Shown: piece after piece, positions 1 through 7,423 of the stretch
How positions within the stretch are numbered: position 1 is the stretch's first letter
How the letters are laid out: each line of letters opens with the position of its first letter
Assembly: GCF_900155555.1 (NCBI RefSeq)
Contig: NZ_FUHN01000008.1
Location: 1-64,000 of the forward strand
Source: Mobilibacterium timonense
Lineage (GTDB): Bacteria > Bacillota > Clostridia > Peptostreptococcales > Anaerovoracaceae
DNA length: 64,000 nt
Direction of reading: 5' to 3'
Translations under genes and position numbers: made by a program
Notes under the pieces: model-generated
What the model saw: the letters and a program-made list of their open reading frames with translations, nothing else
Database searches by the model: none
What the model was told of the DNA's origin: nothing

Positions 1-82
1 ATCGTATTGCTACAAGTTCCTTTGACTGGTATTCTTTGTACTATTTAGTTTTCAAGGTGCTGCGCCGCTTTCGTGCGACAGC
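1..82 (-). other. 5' leader of a minus-strand transcript, probably a 16S rRNA operon
   Basis: Downstream of the strong minus-strand promoter at 89-117 there is no open reading frame. The transcript would start with a GC-rich hairpin (about 57-83) and then contain a CCTTGAAAACTAAATA-type stretch, which is familiar from the leaders of 16S rRNA genes in Firmicutes. The 16S gene itself would lie beyond the left edge, so this assignment is inference from the leader and promoter only. Confidence 0.55.
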
Positions 83-88
83 TTGTTT

Positions 89-117
89 ATTATACGGCGC
101 TGAACCAGGCTTGTCAA
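89..117 (-). promoter_or_regulatory. Strong sigma-A promoter, likely rrn P2
   Basis: On the minus strand a perfect TTGACA (112-117) and a perfect TATAAT (89-94) are separated by 17 bp. It reads toward the left edge, away from all genes in the window. A perfect consensus promoter followed by a non-coding leader is typical of rRNA operons. Confidence 0.85.
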
Positions 118-186
118 GAACTTTTTTTATTTCTTTCTGAGCTTTCGCTCGGCTCCGCATAAGTGCCGCTCAAGGCGACTTCAATA

Positions 187-214
187 ATTTAACACATCGT
201 TAACTTCTCTGCAA
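187..214 (-). promoter_or_regulatory. Upstream tandem promoter candidate, likely rrn P1
   Basis: On the minus strand TTGCAG (209-214) and TTAAAT (187-192) are 16 bp apart, about 95 bp upstream of the perfect promoter at 89-117. Tandem promoters are usual for rRNA operons. The match is weaker than that of the downstream promoter. Confidence 0.4.
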
Positions 215-316
215 GGATTTTTTTCAATTCGTCAAAAAGAATAATGTATTTATTAACGACGTGTTGGTTTGCAACAAAAACAGGACAGATACATGACTGT
301 TTTCCCTCTGTCGGAT

Positions 317-1030
317 CTACTGACGTGTCCTGCGGGATCTCCGCCTTTCACTATCGTCTACAGTGAGTTCTTTTGCCTTTTCTGCTTCCTTCGTGAGGCG
401 GGCTATCTTTCTCCTCGCCACATTGGTCTCTCTGATCGCTTCCTTTGCCTTGGCCATAGCCCTTTTTTCCTCGGCCTTCGCCTCCTCCAGACGCTCGTGA
501 GACCCCGTGAGGAACTCCGGCTTGTTGTACTGGATGTTTATCGCAAATATGAACCGGTTCATACCGATCAGGAATACGACGATGCCCACCATCATGAGGA
601 CAGGATAGTTGAGCAGTGCGATATTGAAGAACATGTATATACCGAATGCGGTGGTGACCACTCCGAGGAGCTGCGTGGCGTTTTCTGCCCTGGAGTTGTC
701 TCTGAGGTTGAACCTGTTTCCGGACATGGTCCTCAGCCCCTCTACTACAGACCAGAGAGCGAACACTCCGCTCACTGCCACGTCTTCTGTCAGCATTCCC
801 GTGAGGATCACGATACCAAGGACCACATACGTGAATCCCTCCACGTCCAGCTCGTTGCTGTTGTGCCGGATCGCATAGAGCCTGTCCACCACCAGCTCGC
901 AGGCCCCCAGGAAAAGGAGTACTATCCCCACCACGAAGGCCGCTCCGGTGAACGGTACTGTGGAGTTGGCTATGCAAAACGTGCCTGCACCTACCGTGGC
1001 GATGCTGGCGAATATCATCAATGTTCTCAT
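317..1030 (-). CDS. DUF308/HdeD-like integral membrane protein
   Basis: A 237-residue protein whose first ~165 residues form about six hydrophobic segments in the paired pattern of the DUF308 (HdeD-like) family; function in this group is not established. The last ~60 residues are a charged, helix-prone tail rich in Glu, Ala, Lys and Arg that ends in a very basic stretch, probably a cytoplasmic coiled coil. The start follows an AAAGGA ribosome site 7 bases upstream. It lies 84 bp downstream of pgeF on the same strand. A hairpin (arms CAGGACA/TGTCCTG, 281-332) followed by Ts on the minus strand overlaps its end and could terminate transcription. Confidence 0.85.
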   Translation of the reverse strand: MRTLMIFASIATVGAGTFCIANSTVPFTGAAFVVGIVLLFLGACELVVDRLYAIRHNSNELDVEGFTYVVLGIVILTGMLTEDVAVSGVFALWSVVEGLRTMSGNRFNLRDNSRAENATQLLGVVTTAFGIYMFFNIALLNYPVLMMVGIVVFLIGMNRFIFAINIQYNKPEFLTGSHERLEEAKAEEKRAMAKAKEAIRETNVARRKIARLTKEAEKAKELTVDDSERRRSRRTRQ

Positions 1031-1114
1031 TGATCATTCCTTTCTGTTAACACAGTTTTGCGAAAAAACTGGTGTAATGATACCATCAGCCGATTTTCCT
1101 TTCAACTTGACCGA

Positions 1115-1891
1115 TCACTTCATCATGAGAAGTGCCGCCTGGCCCCCTCTTTCCTTTCCCATTCTCCGGTGGGAAAAGTAGAGCTCATCGTTGTCGTATG
1201 TGCAGGCGTCGTTCATGTCGATGTTCTCCACAGGTATGCCGGCGCTCACCAGGACCTTGCGGTTCAACCCTGCCAGGGACACGTGAAACTTCCCTTCAGC
1301 TTCATCGAAATAATACTGGTCACTGCCATCGATGCTCATCTGATCCACGCGATCCACAACATCTCTGTCGCATTGGAAGCGCTTCTGGGAGATGCATGGG
1401 CCGATCATGGCGATTATGTCCTCCGGCCTTGATCCGTACTTTTCCTTCATCAGTTCTATTGCGTGTGCGGGGATCTCTCCAACAGTGCCCTTCCAGCCGG
1501 CGTGTACCATGGCTATGGCATGCGACACTGGATCGTAGATGTAAACAGGCGTGCAATCGGCGTGAGAGGTCACGAGAGCCACGCCCTTTTCATCGGTAAC
1601 CATGCCGTCAAAATCGCTGCGGGCCGGTCTGTATAATCCCTCTCCACAGAAGCTGTGATCCACCGCTAGTACATTTGCCGTGTGCGTCTGCTTCAGCAGC
1701 ACCATCTGGCTTGTGTCCACCCCCAGTGCTTCACCCCAGAGCCTGTAGTTCTCTCTCACCTTTTCCGGGTCATCTCCCGTGGAAAAGCTGAGGTTCATGG
1801 ATGCGTACTTTCCGCTGCTCACCCCGCCGTGCCGCGTGCTGTAGCTCCAGACGATGTCTTCTTTATATTTGTCGAAATTATCTGTGCTCAT
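1115..1891 (-). CDS. pgeF: Peptidoglycan editing factor / laccase-domain protein (PgeF, YfiH)
   Basis: 258 residues, the usual length for the Cu-oxidase_4 (DUF152) family. Signature segments are present: the TRHGGVS start region, KQTHTANV (around residues 68-75), TSHADCTPV with the metal-site His and Cys, VHAGWKGT and IGPCIS. Family members were first described as polyphenol oxidases. E. coli YfiH acts in peptidoglycan quality control and other members as purine nucleoside-processing enzymes, so the exact substrate is not fixed by sequence. An AGAGGA site precedes the ATG. Neighbours (DUF308 downstream, ptb upstream on the same strand) do not refine the role. Confidence 0.93.
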   Translation of the reverse strand: MSTDNFDKYKEDIVWSYSTRHGGVSSGKYASMNLSFSTGDDPEKVRENYRLWGEALGVDTSQMVLLKQTHTANVLAVDHSFCGEGLYRPARSDFDGMVTDEKGVALVTSHADCTPVYIYDPVSHAIAMVHAGWKGTVGEIPAHAIELMKEKYGSRPEDIIAMIGPCISQKRFQCDRDVVDRVDQMSIDGSDQYYFDEAEGKFHVSLAGLNRKVLVSAGIPVENIDMNDACTYDNDELYFSHRRMGKERGGQAALLMMK

Positions 1892-2071
1892 TTTGTTATT
1901 TCCTCTGTTGCGAATTCGAGTCTCTCTCGGCCCTGCCCTGCATTATATCACGGTGCCGGGACTTTCCACACACCTCACGACCCGTTCCACGAAAAATGCC
2001 GGGCGCGATGGCCCGGCTGCATCCCGCTCCCTTCGCGGGACGAAAGTTCTTTTTTCCAGGAAAAAAGGTTT

Positions 2072-2980
2072 TTACATTGTCGCTGCTGCAGCGAATGCGA
2101 TGGAATAGTACTTCTCGTCAGCGCCCGCGCCTCTGGATACCAGAACGACAGGAGCCTTTGCTCCAACGATGATGCCTGCCATCCTGCCGTTTCCTGTCAC
2201 GGTCCATGCCTTTCCTACCATGTTTCCGCACGCCATGTTAGGTACGAGCAGCACGTCTGCATCTCCTGCTACAGGGGACTCAAAGCCCTTGAAGTCGGCG
2301 ATTTCCTTGTTCAGAGCGATGTCGAAGGAGATAGGTCCCTCAACGATGCAGTTCTTGATCTCGCCTCTCTCGTTCATCGCCTTGAGCTCGGCAGCGTCAA
2401 CGGACTCAGGAGCCTTTTTGTTCAGCTTCTCAGCAGCGCAGAGGCAGGCTACCTTAGGCTGGTCATAGCCCATTGCTCTCAGTGTGTCTACAGCGTTGTC
2501 GATCACGTCTACCTTCTGCTCCAGTGTAGGGTGAAGGAGCATTCCACCGTCCGTGAGGACTGCTACCTTATGGTATGTAGGTACCTCGAAGAGACCAACG
2601 TGGGACATAGTCTTGCCCATGTTCAGTCCTGTCTCCTTGTTTACCACCTGCTTCAGCAGGTCGGCTGTCTGCATGCGGCCCTTCATGAGGAAGTCTCCCT
2701 CTCCCTCTCTGATCAGGCTTACAGCCTTCTTTGCTGCCTCTACGTCGTCCTCCTCGTTGTAGATCTTAGCATCGGCGATGGCGTCGTATCCGCCCTCTGC
2801 GATGAGCTTCTTGATCTCGTCTTCTTTTCCAACGAGAACGGCCTTGATCATGCCATCCTTAACTGCTGCGTTTACAGCCTCCAGTGAGTGAGGATCGTGT
2901 GCGCAGCACAGTACCAGCCTCTTTGTTACTGGATGAGCCTTTACAGCAGCTGCCATTTCTTCGAAGTTTTTGAAAGCCAT
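2072..2980 (-). CDS. ptb: Phosphate butyryltransferase (or related phosphate acyltransferase)
   Basis: 302 residues, matching the phosphate acetyl/butyryl-transferase family (PTA_PTB). It would interconvert butyryl-CoA and butyryl-phosphate, the step before butyrate kinase in ATP-yielding butyrate or branched-chain acid formation. Family segments visible are CAHDPHSLEAV near the N terminus, FLMKGRMQTADLLK (~residue 96), LTDGGMLLHP (~143) and NMACGNMVGKAWT followed by a GAKAPVVLVSRGA C-terminal motif. No butyrate kinase lies next to it, so butyryl versus isobutyryl/2-methylbutyryl or acetyl preference cannot be settled. A GGAGAATG site precedes the start and a good promoter lies at 3082-3110, so the gene is probably monocistronic or leads into pgeF. 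Confidence 0.92.
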   Translation of the reverse strand: MAFKNFEEMAAAVKAHPVTKRLVLCCAHDPHSLEAVNAAVKDGMIKAVLVGKEDEIKKLIAEGGYDAIADAKIYNEEDDVEAAKKAVSLIREGEGDFLMKGRMQTADLLKQVVNKETGLNMGKTMSHVGLFEVPTYHKVAVLTDGGMLLHPTLEQKVDVIDNAVDTLRAMGYDQPKVACLCAAEKLNKKAPESVDAAELKAMNERGEIKNCIVEGPISFDIALNKEIADFKGFESPVAGDADVLLVPNMACGNMVGKAWTVTGNGRMAGIIVGAKAPVVLVSRGAGADEKYYSIAFAAAATM

Positions 2981-3081
2981 GTTGTCATTCTCCTTTTACC
3001 ATGATAATTTGAGGATTTCGGAGACAGGACCAGAGGCACAGAAAGCACCGTCCTGCAGGCCAGAGTCCCCGAGCTTGTTTG

Positions 3082-3110
3082 ATTATATCATATTTATATT
3101 ATTGGGTTAA
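3082..3110 (-). promoter_or_regulatory. Promoter of ptb
   Basis: On the minus strand TTAACC (3105-3110) and a perfect TATAAT (3082-3087) are 17 bp apart, giving a ~100-nt 5' UTR before ptb. No riboswitch was recognised in this UTR. Confidence 0.7.
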
Positions 3111-3147
3111 CAGCAGTGTATGTATAATTCGGAGCACCTGCGGCGAT

Positions 3148-3882
3148 TCACCTGGTCTGGTAATCCACGCACTCCTGTCTCTCCATGAAAAAGTGTATCC
3201 CCGGGGAAGAATCCATCCACCGGTCCTCCTGGAAGCCGCTCGGGATCGCCCATTTGCCCACTTCGTAGTAAAAATCCGAGTCCACCGTCGACTGTGCCCA
3301 GGTGTAGGACACGGTCTCATCGATGCTCTTTATGGAAAGGACCTTCGCCTTGCTGCAGCGGCAGGTGTTTGCGGTGGCCGAGACCCTCTTGGCGTCGGCC
3401 GGTATGAGCAGCTGCACAACGCGCCACTCGGTGCAGCACTTCCAGCCTATAAAAGGTCCGGTCTCCGGACACCGCAGCTTGTAGTACTGCGTCCGGTCAT
3501 CGTATTTGAGCCCGTCCAGTTTCGCATATTCAAGCAGTGAGCAGAAGATGTTCGTACCTGAAATGTCTCCGTCGGTCAGGTCGATCCATCTGAAAGTGGC
3601 CTCTGTGGCATCACAGTTGGTCAGTTTTACCGCATGCATCGGACAATCCTTGAACCACACCTTGTGGACGTTGTCCCCGTCCATGTCCGCACCTGTGAGA
3701 TCCACTTTTTCAAGAGTAGAACCGGCAAAATCGATATTGCGAAGGTCATATCCCGACAGGTCGGCATCCTTGATGTAGCGCTCCCTGAGATCCAGCCGCT
3801 CACCCGGTTTCCTGGACTGAAGGATCTTTTTCATTTTTTTGTCATCGATGACCTCAATACCCTCTGTTTCTCTTCCGTCCAT
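3148..3882 (-). CDS. Pentapeptide-repeat protein with a C-terminal DUF5758-like domain
   Basis: About 244 residues. Residues ~45-130 contain pentapeptide repeats of the A(D/N)LXX kind (DLSGYDLRNIDF, STLEKVDLTGADM), which fold as a right-handed quadrilateral helix. The C-terminal half (GWKCCTEWRVVQLLIPADAKRV onward, rich in Cys, Trp and Tyr) resembles the DUF5758 domain often attached to such repeats, including in phage proteins; that name is from memory. Three starts overlap (GTG 3891, ATG 3888, ATG 3882); the AGAGG site spaces best with 3882. No function can be assigned. It diverges from ldt with a ~107-bp shared promoter region. Confidence 0.8.
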   Translation of the reverse strand: MDGRETEGIEVIDDKKMKKILQSRKPGERLDLRERYIKDADLSGYDLRNIDFAGSTLEKVDLTGADMDGDNVHKVWFKDCPMHAVKLTNCDATEATFRWIDLTDGDISGTNIFCSLLEYAKLDGLKYDDRTQYYKLRCPETGPFIGWKCCTEWRVVQLLIPADAKRVSATANTCRCSKAKVLSIKSIDETVSYTWAQSTVDSDFYYEVGKWAIPSGFQEDRWMDSSPGIHFFMERQECVDYQTR

Positions 3883-3903
3883 CTTCATCACCTCTTATTC
3901 AGC

Positions 3904-3932
3904 TTTCCAATACATATAATGTATTATATAAT
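3904..3932 (+). promoter_or_regulatory. Promoter candidate for the L,D-transpeptidase gene
   Basis: TTTCCA (3904-3909) and TATAAT (3927-3932) are 17 bp apart on the plus strand, 58 bp before the ldt start. The AT-rich stretch 3910-3935 may also serve the divergent pentapeptide gene. Confidence 0.5.
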
Positions 3933-3989
3933 CATCTGACCTCAGGTGCGACCTGAATTTGAACGTACACGGGAACTGAAAGGAAAAAC

Positions 3990-4997
3990 ATGACCGACCG
4001 GAAGAGAACTATGAAACGCAGGCTGCTGAAGCTGACCGTGATCGGAACAGCTGCTGCGATGATGATGGCGGCCTGCACGTCCTGCAGCCCTGCCCTGAAG
4101 CTCAAGGCGAAATACGCGTATACAGATCTGAGCGTGGAATACGGAACTCCTGTGTCCACCGACGTGGATGAGTACGCGGATCTGTCCGGCCTGAGCAAGG
4201 AAGACAGGGAATACGTCAGAAGGAACACGGCCATCGAATACAACGGTGTAAAGGAACCCGGCAGCGATCACGACGCCCCTGGTGAATACAAGCTCACCAT
4301 CAGCTACAAGGGGCAGCACTACCGGACTTACAACGTAAAAGTCACGGACAGCAAGCCTCCTGTTTTTACAAAGGCAAACGACATGACCATAATAGCCGGG
4401 ATGTCGAAGAGCACGCTGGCGCGCTTCAGCAACAGTCCTGACTATATGTCCATGTTCGCGGCAGAGGACAATTCACCTGGCATGAAGCTGGATGTGGATC
4501 ACAGCCAGGTCAACGAAGCCCATCCCGGAACGTATACGGTGACGGCCACGGCGACCGATATTTCCGGGAATGCCACCCACGCAAAGGCAAAGGTCCACGT
4601 CCTTAAACCGGGATACGGGCTGAATACCACCTACGTATACGTATCAATAGGCGACCAGTACCTGACCTATTTCAAGGATGGAAAGGTGGCACTTTCCTGC
4701 CCTGTGGTCACCGGGAACGTGGCGGAGGGCCACAGCACACCGGTTGGGGTGTTCATGGTCAACTGGAAGTGCATGAACATCACCCTTAAGGGCGAGGACT
4801 ACGAGAGCCCTGTGACATACTGGATGCCTTTTATCGGCGGGCAGATCGGGTTCCACGACGCTCCGTGGAGAGGCGCCTTCGGCGGGAGCATCTACAGATA
4901 CAGCGGATCCCACGGATGTATCAACATGCCGGTCTCCTATGCCGCGCGGCTGTACAGCATGCTGGAGGTGCGTACGCCGGTGGTGATAGAAGCGTAA
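3990..4997 (+). CDS. Secreted or lipid-anchored L,D-transpeptidase (YkuD domain) with Ig-like domains
   Basis: 335 residues. Basic N terminus, hydrophobic segment and MAAC at ~26-29, a possible lipobox, so a membrane-anchored lipoprotein is likely. Residues ~35-205 are two Ig-like beta domains (the second ends TYTVTATATDISGNA). Residues ~213-335 are the YkuD catalytic domain, with the His of IGFHD and the active-site motif SHGCINMP (Cys ~313). It would form 3-3 peptidoglycan cross-links or attach proteins or amino acids at the DAP/Lys-type stem peptide. AAAGG precedes the ATG. It is one of the few plus-strand genes and is followed by a bidirectional terminator at 5087-5121. Confidence 0.93.
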   Translation: MTDRKRTMKRRLLKLTVIGTAAAMMMAACTSCSPALKLKAKYAYTDLSVEYGTPVSTDVDEYADLSGLSKEDREYVRRNTAIEYNGVKEPGSDHDAPGEYKLTISYKGQHYRTYNVKVTDSKPPVFTKANDMTIIAGMSKSTLARFSNSPDYMSMFAAEDNSPGMKLDVDHSQVNEAHPGTYTVTATATDISGNATHAKAKVHVLKPGYGLNTTYVYVSIGDQYLTYFKDGKVALSCPVVTGNVAEGHSTPVGVFMVNWKCMNITLKGEDYESPVTYWMPFIGGQIGFHDAPWRGAFGGSIYRYSGSHGCINMPVSYAARLYSMLEVRTPVVIEA

Positions 4998-5018
4998 CGT
5001 GAATGTGTCGAAGGAAAT

Positions 5019-5047
5019 GTGTCAATGAGAAACGTTCCCGGTGACAC
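5019..5047 (+). repeat. 29-bp dispersed palindrome, copy 1
   Basis: Begins GTGTCAATGAGAAACG and ends GGTGACAC, so its ends (GTGTCA/TGACAC) are inverted repeats. A 29-bp sequence identical at 24 of 29 positions occurs at 29470-29498, also just after a plus-strand gene. Similar palindromes beginning GTGTCAATGAG are familiar from Firmicutes genomes as REP-like elements (recollection, not searched). Confidence 0.65.
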
Positions 5048-5086
5048 CGATTACACGCGGGCTGACGACATGCCCGGAATATTAGG

Positions 5087-5121
5087 AAAAAGGCCTCTCG
5101 CGATGTGCGGGAGGCCTTTTT
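5087..5121. terminator. Bidirectional terminator between ldt and the NhaC-family gene
   Basis: An 11-bp stem AAAAAGGCCTC / GAGGCCTTTTT with a 13-nt GC-rich loop. The stem ends in T-runs on both strands, and it sits between convergent genes. Confidence 0.9.
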
Positions 5122-5158
5122 CACAGGGTTTTGGTTATTGGTTGCTGTCTTGTTTCTG

Positions 5159-6811
5159 TTACGCCTGTGCGTTCTCTGCTTCCATCGTGCTCTTGTCCAC
5201 GAGGTAAGCTGTCTGTGTTCTTCTCTTGATCACGAAGAGCGTTCCGATCAACAGAATGATGCCTACCGGCAGAGATATGAGAGCGCTTCTCGTGAATCCT
5301 GCCACGAGATATGTGACCGCGGATACGCACATCACTGTCATTGCGTATGGCATCTGAGTCTCTACGTGGCTGATGTGGTTGCACCCAGCTCCGGCTGAAG
5401 ACATGATCGTTGTATCAGAGATCGGTGAGCAGTGGTCTCCGCAGACACCGCCTGCCAGGCAGGCTGAGATAACGATGATGGTCATGTCAGGATATGCCTC
5501 TGTTATGGCCAGGGCGATCGGGATCAGGATGCCGAATGTGCCCCAGGATGTTCCGGAGGCTATGCCCAGTCCGCAGGCGATCAGGAAGATGAGGGCCGGG
5601 AACAGGGATACCAGGATGCCACCGCTTACCAGGTTGCTGATGAATGCTGCCAGTCCCAGTCCGTCGGTCATGACCTTCAGGGACCACGCCAGCGTCAGCA
5701 CCAGTATAGGGGATACCATGGACTTGAAGCCCTCAGGGATGCATCCCATGCAGTCTCTGAAGGAGATCGTCCCCCTTACTGTGTAGAATATAACGGAGAT
5801 CAGAAGTGCGACCATGCTGCCCATGGACAGAGAAGCGGCTGCGTCGCAGTTTGCAAATGCGTGTACGAAGCTCGTTCCGCCGAAGAATCCGCCGGTGTAG
5901 ATCATTGCGATAACACAGCAGATGATCAGCACGATCACCGGGAACACCAGGTCGATGACCTTTCCGTGAGTTCCGGAGACCTTCTCTGCCTTCTCAGCGT
6001 TTATTGCATTTTCATCTCTGACGGTGAACAGATCGCCGGTCTCGACAGCGTTCCTCTCATACACGGCCATCTTGCTGTAGTCGAAGTTCATGATGACCAG
6101 TGCGAACATCATCACGATGGTGAGGATGGCGTAGAAGTTGAAAGGAATGGCCTGAATGAATACGGTCAGTCCGTTCTCTCCCTTTACGAATCCGGATACT
6201 GCCGCTGCCCAGGATGAGATAGGTGCGAGGATGCACACCGGAGCTGCTGTGGCGTCGATGAGATATGCCAGCTTGGCTCTCGATATCCTGTACTCGTCTG
6301 TGAGAGGCTTCATTACAGAGCCTACTGTAAGGCAGTTAAAGTAATCGTCCACGAATATGAGAATGCCCAGGAGAATGGTAGCCGCCTCGGCACCCTGTCT
6401 TGTCTTGATCTTGGTGCGTGCCCACTGTCCGAACGCCTTTGAGCCTCCCGACAGGTTCATCATGGCTACCATCATCCCCAGGACTACCAGGAATACCAGG
6501 ATGCCCATGTTATAGGAATCCGACAGAGAAGCCACGATGCCGTCTCTCACCAGCCTGTTCACTATGCCGGAAAAGTTCGCACCGGCATATGCGACGGCTC
6601 CTGTGAGAACACCCAGGAAAAGGGAACTGTATACTTCCTTGGTGATAAGCGCCAGTGCAATGGCCACCACCGGCGGAAGCACGGACACCCATGTTGCGTA
6701 AAGTGTGGGCTTGCTGTCAGCGGCCATGGTGAATGCCGTGAATCCGCCGACCATGAGCAGTGCCAGTCCTATGGTGAAGACCACCCTGCTCCTGTTAAAT
6801 CGAATGCTCAT
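5159..6811 (-). CDS. NhaC-family Na+/H+ antiporter-like carrier, probable lysine transporter
   Basis: 550 residues with roughly 11-13 hydrophobic segments and an N-terminal signal-anchor-like helix. Family segments include LPPVVAIALALITKEVYSSLFLG, VDDYFNCLTVGSVMKP, APVCILAPISSWAAAVSGF and DHCSPISDTTIMSSAGAGCNH, characteristic of the NhaC/DUF-type Na+ antiporter superfamily. The 5' UTR holds a lysine riboswitch (6982-7164) and an intrinsic terminator, so the gene should be shut off by lysine. Comparative work on the L-box proposed NhaC-superfamily members (LysW) as lysine importers, which fits. The substrate is thus inferred from regulation, not from residues. An AGGAGGTAAG site precedes the ATG. 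Confidence 0.88.
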   Translation of the reverse strand: MSIRFNRSRVVFTIGLALLMVGGFTAFTMAADSKPTLYATWVSVLPPVVAIALALITKEVYSSLFLGVLTGAVAYAGANFSGIVNRLVRDGIVASLSDSYNMGILVFLVVLGMMVAMMNLSGGSKAFGQWARTKIKTRQGAEAATILLGILIFVDDYFNCLTVGSVMKPLTDEYRISRAKLAYLIDATAAPVCILAPISSWAAAVSGFVKGENGLTVFIQAIPFNFYAILTIVMMFALVIMNFDYSKMAVYERNAVETGDLFTVRDENAINAEKAEKVSGTHGKVIDLVFPVIVLIICCVIAMIYTGGFFGGTSFVHAFANCDAAASLSMGSMVALLISVIFYTVRGTISFRDCMGCIPEGFKSMVSPILVLTLAWSLKVMTDGLGLAAFISNLVSGGILVSLFPALIFLIACGLGIASGTSWGTFGILIPIALAITEAYPDMTIIVISACLAGGVCGDHCSPISDTTIMSSAGAGCNHISHVETQMPYAMTVMCVSAVTYLVAGFTRSALISLPVGIILLIGTLFVIKRRTQTAYLVDKSTMEAENAQA

Positions 6812-6869
6812 TTTCTTACCTCCTGATCGATCGCCGAAAAGCGTTTACTGTCGTCTTTTTTCCGTTCTT

Positions 6870-6890
6870 GCCGGGGACCCTTACCCCGGC
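6870..6890 (-). other. GC-rich stem-loop between riboswitch terminator and the carrier's ribosome site
   Basis: A 7-bp perfect stem GCCGGGG/CCCCGGC with a 7-nt loop. No T-run follows on the minus strand, so it is not a terminator; it may stabilise the mRNA or affect translation. Confidence 0.5.
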
Positions 6891-6896
6891 ACTGTG

Positions 6897-6940
6897 AAAA
6901 AAAGAAATGCCATGAATAACGTCTGAAACGTATCCATGGC
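6897..6940 (-). terminator. Expression-platform terminator of the lysine riboswitch
   Basis: On the minus strand the arms GCCATG and CATGGC enclose an inner CGT/ACG pairing and are followed by TTTCTTTTTTT. It lies ~40 nt after the aptamer and ~85 nt before the start codon, the usual place for a lysine-induced terminator. Confidence 0.8.
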
Positions 6941-6981
6941 AAGTAAACAATCACGGTTTTCCGCAATCACCTCAGACCATT

Positions 6982-7164
6982 GATAGCGCTCCACATAGAC
7001 GGTGCTCTGCACGTCCTGATGTGACAGTTCGCCATATATTATATGGCGGCCCAGAATTCCATACTGAAGGGATATGGTCATCTTCGGCGGCTCTCCCTTT
7101 CGTTTCCTGCAGTCCCCCTCAGGACTCTGGCCGAAAACTACTCTTGATCGCCGCAACCTCTATC
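6982..7164 (-). promoter_or_regulatory. Lysine riboswitch (L-box)
   Basis: The minus-strand RNA contains the conserved L-box blocks in order: GATAGAGGTTGCG at the 5' side of P1, AAGAGTA, GAAAGGGAGAGCCGCCGAAG, TGGG...AACTGTCAC, and closing GGAGCGCTATC, which pairs with the opening GATAG. The length (~183 nt) fits the family. It is followed by a terminator and then the NhaC-family gene. A promoter with correct spacing lies just upstream at 7194-7222. Assigned from consensus elements recalled for RF00168; a covariance-model search would be decisive. Confidence 0.9.
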
Positions 7165-7193
7165 GTGTCAGGTATTATTCAAATGGCACCCTC

Positions 7194-7222
7194 ATTAAAC
7201 AATTTTTCTTGTGTATTGTCAA
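7194..7222 (-). promoter_or_regulatory. Promoter of the lysine-riboswitch transcript
   Basis: On the minus strand TTGACA (7217-7222) and TTTAAT (7194-7199) are 17 bp apart, placing the transcript start about 25 nt before the aptamer. Confidence 0.8.
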
Positions 7223-7325
7223 CACGAATTTTATATTTTTTGTGGTATTTCTAAAAATACAATGTGCGATCAATGAACTTTCCTGGCATTTTAAACCGAT
7301 CCGCAATCGTTGATTTTTTTCTGTT

Positions 7326-7352
7326 TTGAACCACTGATATTTGTGCTAGAAT
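7326..7352 (+). promoter_or_regulatory. Extended -10 promoter of mntP
   Basis: TGC-TAGAAT (TG at 7344-7345, hexamer 7347-7352) forms an extended -10. A TTGAAC 15 bp upstream (7326-7331) is a short-spaced -35. The predicted start falls at about 7359, leaving a ~65-nt leader, too short for a manganese (yybP-ykoY) riboswitch. Confidence 0.55.
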
Positions 7353-7358
7353 TGAGGG

Positions 7359-7381
7359 CGTTATTTTTTCCTGAAATAACG
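7359..7381 (+). promoter_or_regulatory. Inverted repeat at the predicted mntP transcription start
   Basis: A perfect 7-bp inverted repeat CGTTATT/AATAACG with a 9-nt spacer lies at the predicted +1 of mntP. It could be a repressor operator or a 5'-terminal mRNA hairpin. Confidence 0.45.
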
Positions 7382-7423
7382 GCAGCAGAAGAAAAGTCAT
7401 CATTAATATATGGAGATAATCAT

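Noticed and set aside
269-1033. A 254-codon plus-strand frame opposite the DUF308 gene
   Set aside because: It mirrors the minus-strand gene, which has a ribosome site and clear membrane helices.
6881-7156. A 91-codon frame on the minus strand upstream of the NhaC-family gene
   Set aside because: It lies almost wholly within the lysine riboswitch aptamer and its terminator; the conserved RNA explains the sequence and no protein family is recognisable.
7226-7423. Manganese (yybP-ykoY) riboswitch upstream of mntP
   Set aside because: The predicted leader is only ~65 nt and lacks the conserved loops; only a simple hairpin is present.
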